From Candidatus Altarchaeota archaeon (GTDB lineage: Archaea > Altiarchaeota > Altiarchaeia > IMC4 > QMZM01), in contig WALD01000109.1 of NCBI GenBank assembly GCA_015523055.1, positions 1 to 15,905 of the forward strand: a stretch of DNA of 15,905 nt, read 5' to 3'. Position 1 is the first letter of the stretch, and each line of letters starts with the position of its first letter. The translations under genes and the position numbers were made by a program. Shown in pieces: positions 7,546 to 14,756 of the stretch. The notes beneath the pieces are model-generated. The model searched no databases and had not been told where the DNA came from. It saw nothing but the letters and a program-made list of their open reading frames with translations.

Positions 7546-7896
7546 TTAGTCTTCTCTACCGTAGTCATCTTCAAGCCTTACTACATCCTCCGGGTGGTAT
7601 GTGCTTACCTCAAGGATAATGGCATCCTCCTCAGGGACAATGCGGTGAATATCCCCTGGGTTCAGGGTTATGGAGTCCCCCTCCTCCATAACTACCTCCT
7701 CCCTGCCGCCGGTTATTCTCAATTTTCCCTTCAGCAGATACATCGTTTCCTTCTTCTTCTTGTGATACTGGAGACTTGACCGCTCCCCCTTCCTGATCTC
7801 AAGAATCTTTCCAAGGTATTCAGGCTCCTCTGCCACCCATATCTCTCTACCCCACGGTTTCTCAATAATCTTTGGTTTTCTTGATTTCATATTCAT
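7546..7896 (-). CDS. Small cupin, mannose-6-phosphate isomerase-like
   Basis: This 116-aa single-domain cupin resembles the C-terminal cupin of type II phosphomannose isomerase/GDP-mannose pyrophosphorylase proteins (KPWGREIW near 13-20). Likely metal ligands are visible in cupin motif 1 (His45, Glu50) and motif 2 (His84), with the glycine-rich turns LKGKL and LNPGDIHR between and around them. Such small proteins are often annotated as isomerases without direct evidence, so a sugar-phosphate or sensing role is only inferred. The start at 7896 overlaps the end of radB by 35 bases; an in-frame ATG at 7890 is an alternative. Neither has a clear Shine-Dalgarno site. The gene is followed closely by the restriction-modification gene. 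Confidence 0.8.
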   Translation of the reverse strand: MNMKSRKPKIIEKPWGREIWVAEEPEYLGKILEIRKGERSSLQYHKKKKETMYLLKGKLRITGGREEVVMEEGDSITLNPGDIHRIVPEEDAIILEVSTYHPEDVVRLEDDYGRED

Positions 7897-8566
7897 TGGT
7901 CAGGTATGCGGAAACCCCTGCTCCGATGACCTCTATTCCGGAGTTGATTATCCTGAACTCCAGTTTCAGTCCCTCAGGCATGAATTTATGCTTTCTCAGA
8001 ATGGCTATTCTTGAATTCTCTTTCTTTTCCAGCTCTATCATAATCTTTGACCAGTACCGCATTATGTCGCTTCCAACAGGGATTATGCCCCCGGTCTCTA
8101 TGTTCGTATAAACCTGGTTTGTAATCAGCACGGGAATATTGAATTTCCTTGCTATTCTGAGCAATTGAGCCAGCTGCCTGCCAAGTCCCTTTATGTCCCG
8201 GTTCTCCTCAAGGCGATAGAGCATAGCTATTGAATCCACAATAACAAGGGATGCCCTTGAACTCTCAACCACGTCGGGAAGCTTTTTTATGGCGACCTTC
8301 TGCTCGTCGAAATCTGTCGGTTCTATTAGTATTACACTCTCAAGGATATTATTGAGTCTGTTTCCAGCTATCTGTTTAAGCCTCTCAACAGAGAATCCCC
8401 CCTCCGGGTCAATATAGATCACCTTCCCCTCCTTTGTAGCATTTGCTGTTGCAATCAAAGCCAGGGTCGTCTTACCCGATGCAGGCACACCATAGATGTG
8501 CGTCAGATTCCTCTCAATCAGGTGGCCGCCGAGAATTCCATCAAATTCCTTACCGATACCTACCAT
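7862..8566 (-). CDS. radB: DNA repair and recombination protein RadB
   Basis: RadB is the euryarchaeal paralogue of the RadA/Rad51 recombinase. It binds DNA and ATP and acts as a recombination mediator rather than catalysing strand exchange well itself. The 234-aa chain is only the RecA core, lacking the N-terminal helix-hairpin-helix domain of RadA, as expected for RadB. Walker A is GVPASGKTT (26-34) with Lys32. Walker B is the hydrophobic strand ending in Asp111 (SLVIVDS). ITNQVYTN near 148-155 is the L2-region signature. It lies 36 bases after the Mre11-like gene in the same orientation, so the two probably form a repair operon with the CBS gene. A GGGGG run lies about nine bases before the ATG. 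Confidence 0.93.
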   Translation of the reverse strand: MVGIGKEFDGILGGHLIERNLTHIYGVPASGKTTLALIATANATKEGKVIYIDPEGGFSVERLKQIAGNRLNNILESVILIEPTDFDEQKVAIKKLPDVVESSRASLVIVDSIAMLYRLEENRDIKGLGRQLAQLLRIARKFNIPVLITNQVYTNIETGGIIPVGSDIMRYWSKIMIELEKKENSRIAILRKHKFMPEGLKLEFRIINSGIEVIGAGVSAYLTNEYEIKKTKDY

Positions 8567-8602
8567 AGCTACGGACCCCCTATTAGATTGAATAATTAGA
8601 AT

Positions 8603-9697
8603 TCACCGCTTAAATCCCCCGGCATATCTTTCATATAATCCCTTGCAGACCTCCCGAAGGTCATTCCGGTCATGCATGCCGCTCTTCTCGAAGTAATCCT
8701 CTATGAGGTCCTTGCTGATATTAATCCTCTCAAGGCTCCTGAACTCCTCTCCGGCTGATGGAAGAACATTGACATCAAGGATTTTGAAGCCCTGCTCTTG
8801 GCTCCAGTCGTGCCTGAGGTCAAAGTAGTCTCCATCTACCTTAACATCTATCCTGATCTGGAGGCATTCAATCCTGCCCCTCCTCTCCCTTATAATTTCC
8901 TCAATAGCCCTGTTGACCTCCTCCGGCTTCATCATACCGAGATTCTCCTTGACTGATTCCATCCTTGCAGATCTTACAGGGATGAATTCAACCCGACTGA
9001 ATTCTCTCAATGCGATAAATCCGGTAGAATTCCCTGCCTCGTTGAAGCTTATTCTTTCAGTGGAGCCGATGTAATAGGCGGGTGTAATATCCATAAGCTC
9101 CTTTATCTCTTGGTGTTTATGGACATGTCCGGAGAGAATGAGATTAAATTTTCCTGCAACCTCCCTGAGAGCCCTGAGTGAGAGCTCAAACGGGTTGAGA
9201 TATCGTTCTATGCCCTGGTGTAAGCAGAGGATATCATAATCATTTGGCTCAAATCTTGATACCTCTAACAATTTCTCCTCTGCAAGCCTTCTGCTCCTGA
9301 GGTACTGAAATCCATGGACTCCAACCCTCTTTTCGCCGATGTCAAGGGTAATGTGGGGGTTATCGGTGCTCAGGACATGGATGTTTTCGTGTAGATCAGA
9401 GAATATGGGGGTATATGCTGTCCCGAGATGACCCTCAATCTCATGGTTGCCGATGCAGATAATGACAGGTATCTTTTCTGCAATACCAATCAGATTCTTT
9501 ATCAGGGTACGGAGGCTCTTTGGCTCTGGTCTTGGATGATGCACCAGATCGCCACCGAAGATTATCAGGGAGGGATTTAGCTCCATTGCCCTCGAAATTG
9601 CCCCCTGAAAGGAATTCTCGTAGTCCAGAAGCCTCTGTTTTTTCATCCGGTGTCTATAGCCTAGGTGGCTGTCCGAGATGCAGCAGATAGTCGTCAT
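8603..9697 (-). CDS. Mre11/SbcD-like DNA repair metallophosphoesterase
   Basis: This is a two-metal phosphoesterase of the Mre11/SbcD group, which processes DNA ends. Numbering from the ATG at 9697, the motifs are SDSHLG (Asp9, His11), GGDLVHHPRP (Asp50), GNHE (Asn84, His85), LHQG (His160) and SGHVH (His191, His193). All metal ligands are present. The HPRP-type stretch after GDL is typical of Mre11 rather than general phosphatases. The C-terminal ~130 residues would be the capping domain. A TTG 15 bases upstream (9712) is a possible longer start, but the ATG is preferred: it overlaps the upstream stop as TAATG, has AAGGAG just before it and gives the usual N-terminus. No rad50 gene is adjacent, so this may be a paralogue working apart from the Rad50 complex. 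Confidence 0.82.
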   Translation of the reverse strand: MTTICCISDSHLGYRHRMKKQRLLDYENSFQGAISRAMELNPSLIIFGGDLVHHPRPEPKSLRTLIKNLIGIAEKIPVIICIGNHEIEGHLGTAYTPIFSDLHENIHVLSTDNPHITLDIGEKRVGVHGFQYLRSRRLAEEKLLEVSRFEPNDYDILCLHQGIERYLNPFELSLRALREVAGKFNLILSGHVHKHQEIKELMDITPAYYIGSTERISFNEAGNSTGFIALREFSRVEFIPVRSARMESVKENLGMMKPEEVNRAIEEIIRERRGRIECLQIRIDVKVDGDYFDLRHDWSQEQGFKILDVNVLPSAGEEFRSLERINISKDLIEDYFEKSGMHDRNDLREVCKGLYERYAGGFKR

Positions 9698-10230
9698 TAC
9701 TCCTTGATGCAATCCTCACATAGAAGCCTTCCGTTCAGGTTCATAAGATTCTCAGAGTAATTTCCACACCCCTCACATATTCCAGATATGGTTCCAGCTG
9801 GCGAGGATATGTCTGTAATGTTCCACTCTGAATGTTCCTTGATAAGTGTGTGAATTGCCGGTTCTACACTTATCAAATCAAAGACTGTGATGATTCCGAC
9901 TATGTTGTTATCCTGGGTTACGACCAATCTTTTGACATCGTTCTCCTTCATCAGATTCGTTGCCTCGTCTATGTCCTTCTCAGGGGTTATCATAAGCAGG
10001 GGAGAGGTCATTATATCTCTAACAGCTACGGTTCCGGGATTCTTTCCCTCAGCCACCACCTTCACGATGATGTCTGTGTCGGTCACCATACCGACCCCCT
10101 TGCCTTTGTCCATCACAATCACAGAGTCAATGTCGTTTTTTCTCATTATCTCCGCCACTCTGTTAATACTCTCGCCCGGCAATACATAGATAACGCCCCT
10201 CGTCATTACATCTCCAACGCTCAGTTCCAT
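9697..10230 (-). CDS. CBS-domain pair protein with C-terminal zinc ribbon
   Basis: This 177-aa protein has two CBS motifs (about 8-60 and 72-125), which together form a Bateman module that binds adenosine nucleotides or similar ligands. A rubredoxin-like zinc ribbon follows, with CEGC (Cys152, Cys155) and CEDC (Cys171, Cys174). The combination is common in archaea and the function is usually unknown; it may sense ligand and pass the signal to DNA, RNA or a partner. It is the first gene of the long minus-strand cluster and overlaps the Mre11-like gene by one base (TAATG). Transcription probably starts in the 69-base gap shared with divergent tgtA, which contains a TATATATA core. No Shine-Dalgarno site is evident. 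Confidence 0.88.
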   Translation of the reverse strand: MELSVGDVMTRGVIYVLPGESINRVAEIMRKNDIDSVIVMDKGKGVGMVTDTDIIVKVVAEGKNPGTVAVRDIMTSPLLMITPEKDIDEATNLMKENDVKRLVVTQDNNIVGIITVFDLISVEPAIHTLIKEHSEWNITDISSPAGTISGICEGCGNYSENLMNLNGRLLCEDCIKE

Positions 10231-10257
10231 TTTTATCCTCTGTATAACTATCTATAT

Positions 10258-10270
10258 GCTATATATACAA
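10258..10270. promoter_or_regulatory. Shared TATA region between the CBS gene and tgtA
   Basis: CTATATATAC in the 69-base divergent gap lies about 35 bases from each start codon, so a bidirectional or overlapping promoter is plausible. An imperfect 12-bp tandem repeat adjoins it on the tgtA side. Confidence 0.45.
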
Positions 10271-10290
10271 ACAGATATACGAACAGGTAT
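10267..10290 (+). repeat. Two tandem 12-bp repeats in the divergent promoter
   Basis: ACAAACAGATAT (10267-10278) is followed directly by ACGAACAGGTAT (10279-10290), with 10 of 12 bases identical. The pair lies between the TATA box and the tgtA start, where an archaeal regulator could block polymerase. The function is inferred from position. Confidence 0.4.
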
Positions 10291-10299
10291 TAAAAAACC

Positions 10300-11991
10300 A
10301 TGATGAAAAAGGTGAGTTTTGAAATCCTGCACAAGGACATCGCAGCCAGAATAGGGAGGCTTGAGCTGAATGGAAAAAGGATTGAAACCCCTGCCCTGAT
10401 GCCTGTCTACAACCCGAAGAAGCCGCTGATTCCGGCAGAGGAATTAAAGGATGAATTTAACGCCCGAATTCTCATGACGAATTCCTACATAATCCTCAGG
10501 GACAGGGAGTTAAGGAGGAGGGTTCTAAGGAAAGGAATTCACAACTACCTTGGTTTTGATGGAGTCGTTGCTACTGATTCCGGTTCCTATCAGCTAATGA
10601 ACTACGGCAGTGTTCTGACAAACAATTCTGAGATTATAAAATTTCAGGAGGACATTGGCTCTGACATCGGCTCTTTCCTTGACATTCCCTCCATGCCGGA
10701 TGCCTATAAACCAAGGGTTGAGGAACAGTTAGACCTTACATTGAAGAGGGCAAAGGAGGCAACAAACGCTGAATTCGTGGTAAATGCGGGAATTCAGGGT
10801 TCCACTTACCTTGACCTGAGGAGGAAAGCAGCGAAGAATATCGGGAGGAATTTTGATATCTGTGCAATAGGGGGCATAGTAACCCTGATGGAGGATTACA
10901 GATTCCCCGACCTTGTTGATATAATAGCAACGGTAAAGAAGAATCTCCCTTCCAGCAGGGTTGTCCATGCCTTTGGGCTTGGTCATCCTGTTTCGTTCTC
11001 TATCGCGGTTGCCCTTGGTTGCGACCTGTTTGACTCTGCGGCCTACGCCCTCTATGCCAGAGAAGGGAGGTACATGACGGAGAACGGAACGAAGAGGCTT
11101 GATGACCTCGAATATCTGCCCTGCTCCTGTCCGGTCTGCAACAAATATGGAACTGAACTGAAGGAGTTGCCTGAGGAAGAGAGGATCAAAGAACTGGCAA
11201 GACACAATCTTTATGTGACCAACGAGGAGATTAACCGGGTTAAAGAGGCAATACGGGAGGGTTCGCTCTGGGAATTGCTCAGCATAAGGACAAGGGCCCA
11301 CCCTTCGCTTCTTGATGGATTGAGGAGGATGTTGAGGCACAGGAGATGGCTGTCAAAATTTGACCCCATCAGGAAGAAATCGGCTTTCCAGTCTCTCGGC
11401 TTTGAGGCAAAGCACAGGACAGAGGTGGTGAATGCAAGATTCAGGGCCAGGAGGGTTTCTTCTGAGAATATGATTGGAATTCCACCCTTTGGAAAGATTC
11501 CTGCCGAGATTTCAGAACTATATCCCTTCAATTCTTCGGGCAATAAACTTTCTGACCTGGATAAGGTAAGGGGAATAATGGATTACCAGTTTGGCCGTGG
11601 GGCTGGTGGATTAATCCCTTCCGGAGCAAGGATAAAGAAGTCGCGCAAGACAGGGAGAATAAGATGGATTTACGAGGGGAAGGAACTGATTGCCTCTGTC
11701 AGGGCATCGGATCATTTCATAATCCCAAAGGGGAGTCTTGTTAGGGGTATAAAGGAAAAATTCGGACCCCCGAGAAACAGGGTCGTCATCCGTGATGATG
11801 CGGTTCCATTCGTCAGGGATGGGAGGAGTGTCTTTGCGAAATTTGTTACCGGGATAGATTCTGACCTGAGAGCAGGAGATGAGGCCCTCGTTGTTGATAA
11901 AGAGGATAATCTGATAAGAACAGGAACCCTTACCCTATCGCCCCAGGAGGTTAGGGATTTTGACAGAGGATCTGCTGTAATGGTAAGGTGA
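10300..11991 (+). CDS. tgtA: Archaeosine tRNA-guanine transglycosylase
   Basis: TgtA exchanges guanine at position 15 of tRNA for preQ0, the first tRNA-level step to archaeosine, which stabilises archaeal tRNAs. The 563-aa chain shows the TIM-barrel catalytic domain with ATDSGSYQ (91-98, catalytic Asp93) and CDLFDSAAY (241-249, nucleophile Asp245). Its zinc site is Cys275, Cys277, Cys280 and His302. Linker domains follow and a PUA RNA-binding domain occupies about the last 75 residues. The length fits complete archaeal TgtA, without splitting of the PUA part. The start may be Met1 or Met2 (10303); neither has a Shine-Dalgarno site. It is divergent from the CBS gene and separated from uppP by 150 bases. 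The archaeosine synthase gene is not in the window. Confidence 0.96.
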   Translation: MMKKVSFEILHKDIAARIGRLELNGKRIETPALMPVYNPKKPLIPAEELKDEFNARILMTNSYIILRDRELRRRVLRKGIHNYLGFDGVVATDSGSYQLMNYGSVLTNNSEIIKFQEDIGSDIGSFLDIPSMPDAYKPRVEEQLDLTLKRAKEATNAEFVVNAGIQGSTYLDLRRKAAKNIGRNFDICAIGGIVTLMEDYRFPDLVDIIATVKKNLPSSRVVHAFGLGHPVSFSIAVALGCDLFDSAAYALYAREGRYMTENGTKRLDDLEYLPCSCPVCNKYGTELKELPEEERIKELARHNLYVTNEEINRVKEAIREGSLWELLSIRTRAHPSLLDGLRRMLRHRRWLSKFDPIRKKSAFQSLGFEAKHRTEVVNARFRARRVSSENMIGIPPFGKIPAEISELYPFNSSGNKLSDLDKVRGIMDYQFGRGAGGLIPSGARIKKSRKTGRIRWIYEGKELIASVRASDHFIIPKGSLVRGIKEKFGPPRNRVVIRDDAVPFVRDGRSVFAKFVTGIDSDLRAGDEALVVDKEDNLIRTGTLTLSPQEVRDFDRGSAVMVR

Positions 11992-11998
11992 AAAAGCT

Positions 11999-12023
11999 GT
12001 TGCCCTCAGTTTTTGTAAGGGCA
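11999..12023 (+). terminator. Hairpin with T5 loop after tgtA
   Basis: TGCCCT (12001-12006) pairs with AGGGCA (12018-12023), and the 11-base loop contains five Ts (12010-12014). It starts ten bases after the tgtA stop. The oligo-T itself could terminate archaeal transcription. Confidence 0.4.
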
Positions 12024-12029
12024 TAATCC

Positions 12030-12088
12030 GGGGGCGGGGGAATCCCTGGTCATAGCAGAGGAATTCAGAGGGGGGGTATTTAAGGAGG
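12030..12088 (+). other. G-rich intergenic tract between tgtA and uppP
   Basis: This part of the 150-base gap has G5-C-G5 (12030-12040), G7 (12070-12076) and GGAGGG a few bases later. The first loop is one base but the second is 29 bases, so a classical G-quadruplex is possible only with a long loop. A GAATTC lies at 12061. No gene is visible. Confidence 0.4.
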
Positions 12089-12110
12089 GATTATAACCGT
12101 GCTATCGGAG

Positions 12111-12117
12111 TATTTAA
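12111..12117 (+). promoter_or_regulatory. TATA box of the uppP-PAP2 pair
   Basis: TATTTAA is centred about 28 bases before the uppP ATG, the spacing for a leaderless archaeal mRNA. A similar TATTTAA at 12077-12083 may be a second, weaker promoter. Confidence 0.5.
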
Positions 12118-12141
12118 CACTCGCAACAAAAATAATTCATA

Positions 12142-12927
12142 ATGGATCTGATTTCTGCAATAATTCTTGGAATTCTTCAGGGGATTACGGAGTGGCTACC
12201 GATAAGCAGTTCGGGTCAGGGGATGGGTGCAATGATAACCTTCTTCGGGTTGGGTGTTGGGGACGCCTTTTCCCTTGTAATCTACCTCCATCTGGGAACC
12301 CTCCTGGCCGTAATCCTAAGATTCTGGGGTGATGTCAAGAGAATACTCTATTCATTGCCTGAATTCAGGGAGGATAAACTGGTCCAGTTCATTCTTGTAT
12401 CCACTTTATTCACTACAATAATTGGAATTCCCATCTATATGTTGATGAAGGACATGTTTTTGTCGCTTTATGGTGGGTTGGTTATGGCGATAATTGGAAT
12501 CTTTCTCATGTCCACCGGTTTGATTCTCTATGTATCAAAAGGGAGAGCTGGCAGGAAGGAGCTGAAGAACATCACCATTACAGACATGGCGATTGCCGGA
12601 ATCTCGCAGGGCATTGCAATACTACCCGGAATTTCAAGGAGCGGGATTACAATCTCTGCCCTGCTTTTCACAAGAGTCAGGCAGGAGGACGCCCTCAGGC
12701 TCTCTTTTCTGATGTCTATCCCGGCAGTAATCGGAGCGAATGTCCTTGAGTTTATGGGAGGGGGTATGAGGGCATTCAATCCCCTATTCCTCCTTGTTGG
12801 AATTCTCTTTTCTTTCATCGTTGGTTATCTGAGCATTGACCTGCTCATGAGGATTGCGCACAGAATCAGGTTTGACCTCTTCTGTATTATCTTTGGTGCC
12901 ATTACGGTTGCATTGGTGAGTATATGA
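12142..12927 (+). CDS. uppP: Undecaprenyl-diphosphatase-family membrane phosphatase
   Basis: This 261-aa polytopic membrane protein of the UppP/BacA family removes a phosphate from polyprenyl diphosphates. In archaea the likely substrate is dolichyl or a related lipid diphosphate, recycled for glycan transfer. The two half-motifs are visible: QGITEWLPISSSGQ (13-26) and PGISRSGIT (162-170), with about seven or eight hydrophobic segments. Compared with E. coli UppP, the first motif glutamate is Gln13 and the motif histidine is Gln26, while the second glutamate is kept (Glu17). From memory, Gln at the histidine position is common in archaeal members. The second half-motif arginine (Arg166) is kept. 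The stop overlaps the next ATG, so the two phosphatase genes are translationally coupled. Confidence 0.9.
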   Translation: MDLISAIILGILQGITEWLPISSSGQGMGAMITFFGLGVGDAFSLVIYLHLGTLLAVILRFWGDVKRILYSLPEFREDKLVQFILVSTLFTTIIGIPIYMLMKDMFLSLYGGLVMAIIGIFLMSTGLILYVSKGRAGRKELKNITITDMAIAGISQGIAILPGISRSGITISALLFTRVRQEDALRLSFLMSIPAVIGANVLEFMGGGMRAFNPLFLLVGILFSFIVGYLSIDLLMRIAHRIRFDLFCIIFGAITVALVSI

Positions 12928-13445
12928 TGGAAGAGGAGATATTCTACTTTGTAGGATGGATAGCAACACCGTGGCTGGATTTCCTGATGCTGGCTCTTAG
13001 CGAGACCCTCTTATATGTCATTATCCTGATAGCCCTATACTTTTTTTACAGGAGAAGGAGAAAATTTCCGGCGCTGGGTCTTTCAGTTCTTGCCTCAACA
13101 CTTTTTGGGATTTTATTGAAGTTCATCACCGGATGGCCCAGGCCGTGCAAATCCTCCCTCCCGTTTGTCCACAGAGTCCTTGTCAATGGAGTTCCTTACT
13201 GCAGAAGTTCTGTATTCCCCTTTAATCTTGCTACATCCTCTTTCCCGAGCATTCATGCGGCTGTTCTCTTCGCTGTTCTTCCCTTTACAGCCTATGACAG
13301 AAGATTCTTTGTTGGATTTCTTATCTATGCAGTTCTGACGAGCATGAGCAGAATATATCTGGGGGTGCATTACCCGCACGATGTCCTTGCAGGGGCGGTT
13401 ATCGGGGTTTTAATTGGAGAGCTGGCACTGAAAAAACTCAGATGA
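12924..13445 (+). CDS. PAP2-family membrane phosphatase
   Basis: This 173-aa membrane protein has the full PAP2 (type 2 phosphatidic acid phosphatase) signature: KFITGWPRP (66-74), FPSIHA (107-112, catalytic His111) and SRIYLGVHYPHD (142-153, catalytic His149, Asp153). About five membrane segments surround these. PAP2 enzymes of this size dephosphorylate lipid phosphates or polyprenyl diphosphates on the outer membrane face. It overlaps uppP by four bases (ATGA), with GGTGAG a few bases before the ATG as a ribosome site; Met2 at 12927 is an alternative start. Sharing an operon with UppP suggests the same polyprenyl carrier or two steps on it. Its 3' end overlaps the convergent gene by eight bases. 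Confidence 0.92.
   Translation: MMEEEIFYFVGWIATPWLDFLMLALSETLLYVIILIALYFFYRRRRKFPALGLSVLASTLFGILLKFITGWPRPCKSSLPFVHRVLVNGVPYCRSSVFPFNLATSSFPSIHAAVLFAVLPFTAYDRRFFVGFLIYAVLTSMSRIYLGVHYPHDVLAGAVIGVLIGELALKKLR
13431..13436 (-). terminator. Oligo-T run after the RPA-associated gene
   Basis: Six As on the plus strand give T6 on the minus strand immediately after the minus-strand stop codon. The run lies inside the 3' end of the PAP2 coding region. Confidence 0.4.
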
Positions 13446-14079
13446 TTGCCTTCAGGATGCCCGGTTTTGGTTCATAAAGTGCCCCCGATTCCATCAACTC
13501 AAAGACTTTATCCTCTATGAACTTCCGGTCCTCAAAGAGGTTCAGGACGTCCTCCATTCTGACCCCGTTACCCCTGTCCCTCTCCTTTATTATATCCAGA
13601 ACCTCTGAATTCGTGATGGCGGTTAGCTTCTCCCGGGTTGTTTCATCCCCGGCAGGAAGGCCGAGTTTTTCCCGGATATACCTCCTGCTCTCTCTCAGCA
13701 GTTGATGGAATCTTTCGTAATTTTCCCTGCTGACAGGAATTACCCCATTCGCATGGTTCACATTGATGTAGAGCTGGTCCGTTTCATAGGGATTACCATA
13801 GAGCAGAAGATATTTTTCATCCCCTGCCCTGAAGCCCTGCATTATCTCCTGGGCATCCTTCCTGACACTCTTGTTAAATGTCCCTACCGTCACGCCGAGT
13901 GAATTCCCGTCATTAATCCACACCCTTGGACCGTATTGGGTGTATTTTATATTCTCCAGCCTGCCGCAGAGTGCTACTGTGTCCCCCGTTCCAAACTCCG
14001 TTTCAAGAAGGTTCCTGCTCCCTTCCCGCAGGTACCTTGAGTTCTTCAGGTCCTTTATCCGAAGGAACAGAACATTCAT
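13438..14079 (-). CDS. RPA-associated OB-fold protein (COG3390-like)
   Basis: This 213-aa protein has an OB-fold-like N-terminal region (about 1-112, with the strand pattern around TGDTVALCGRLENIKY, 31-46). The C-terminal region (about 150-213) is predicted helical and winged-helix-like, as in the RPA32 C-terminus. This architecture matches euryarchaeal RPA-associated proteins (COG3390), which work with single-stranded DNA-binding RPA in replication and repair. In many genomes they sit next to an RPA gene; none is here, so the partner is elsewhere. The start has no Shine-Dalgarno site and an AT-rich stretch directly before it. The gene lies 96 bases after ubiX on the same strand. The assignment is by overall pattern and is less certain than its neighbours. 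Confidence 0.65.
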   Translation of the reverse strand: MNVLFLRIKDLKNSRYLREGSRNLLETEFGTGDTVALCGRLENIKYTQYGPRVWINDGNSLGVTVGTFNKSVRKDAQEIMQGFRAGDEKYLLLYGNPYETDQLYINVNHANGVIPVSRENYERFHQLLRESRRYIREKLGLPAGDETTREKLTAITNSEVLDIIKERDRGNGVRMEDVLNLFEDRKFIEDKVFELMESGALYEPKPGILKAII

Positions 14080-14133
14080 ATATTAAATATAGTTGCATTA
14101 CTAAAATCTCAACAGGCAATGGAAGAATTCCAC

Positions 14134-14161
14134 CCGGCTGAATTCAAGGGTGCTAAGCCGG
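14134..14161. repeat. 6-bp inverted repeat between ubiX and the RPA-associated gene
   Basis: CCGGCT (14134-14139) and AGCCGG (14156-14161) flank 16 bases that include a GAATTC at 14140. A role as ubiX terminator or operator is possible, but no T-run follows. Confidence 0.3.
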
Positions 14162-14175
14162 ATAAAATCGGGAAC

Positions 14176-14733
14176 CTACGGGCCATCCCCCCATCTCCTG
14201 TAAAGATCCTGCTCTATTTCAAGAGAATCAAGAATCTTCCCGGCAAAGAAGTCTGTTACATCGTCAACAGACTCCGGCTTGTAGTAGTAAGCCATGTTAG
14301 GAGGCAGGATTACTGCCCCAGCCAGTTTTAGTTTGCGCATGTTCCCGATTGCTGCAAGGCTCAGGGGGGTGTCCCTCGGAACCACCACAAGTCGGCGGTT
14401 AAGTTTTAGCATGTTCTCTGCACACCGGGTTATGAGATTATCGCAGAAGCCGTTGGCAACTGCAGAGAGTGTCTTCAGTGAGCAGGGAACTATCACCATG
14501 GCATCAGCTCTGTTTGAGGAGCTGGCAATTCCTGCATCAATTTCGTTCTCATCATACTGAAAGGTGGAAAGACCACGAATCTCCCTAAAATTCTTCAGCT
14601 CATAGTCCATTACCCTTTTCCCTGCCTCTGAGATAATGAGATGGGTCTCAATTCTCTTTTTTTTCAGAACATCCAGAAGTCTCTCTGCGATTACAGCTCC
14701 AGATGCCCCGGTTATTGCAACAATAATCCTCAT
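14176..14733 (-). CDS. ubiX: Flavin prenyltransferase UbiX
   Basis: UbiX attaches a dimethylallyl group to FMN, making the prenylated flavin cofactor used by UbiD-family decarboxylases. The 185-aa chain has the flavoprotein motif TGASGA (8-13), VPCSLKTLSA (82-91), and PRDTPLS (119-125, PRETPL-like in the family). AYYYKP (148-153) supplies a family tyrosine. In archaea this cofactor is needed by the anhydromevalonate phosphate decarboxylase of the modified mevalonate pathway, so a role in lipid precursor supply is plausible. No ubiD is in the window. It is divergent from trm1 with a 34-base gap, and a TATATAT box lies 28-29 bases before its ATG, so the mRNA is probably leaderless. Confidence 0.94.
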   Translation of the reverse strand: MRIIVAITGASGAVIAERLLDVLKKKRIETHLIISEAGKRVMDYELKNFREIRGLSTFQYDENEIDAGIASSSNRADAMVIVPCSLKTLSAVANGFCDNLITRCAENMLKLNRRLVVVPRDTPLSLAAIGNMRKLKLAGAVILPPNMAYYYKPESVDDVTDFFAGKILDSLEIEQDLYRRWGDGP

Positions 14734-14735
14734 AT

Positions 14736-14746
14736 GGTTAATTTTG
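14736..14746 (+). promoter_or_regulatory. Possible TATA box of trm1
   Basis: GGTTAATTTTG is centred about 28 bases before the trm1 ATG at 14768. It abuts the divergent ubiX start, so initiation in one direction may interfere with the other. It is a weak TATA match. Confidence 0.3.
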
Positions 14747-14756
14747 TAATCAGGTC

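Noticed and set aside
9832..10293. Plus-strand ORF of 153 aa antisense to the CBS gene
   Set aside because: It is the shadow of the CBS coding region. Its protein is low-complexity and rich in His and Tyr, with no family features.
10729..11340. Minus-strand ORF of 203 aa antisense to tgtA
   Set aside because: It lies wholly within the well-conserved TgtA coding frame and has no recognisable domain.
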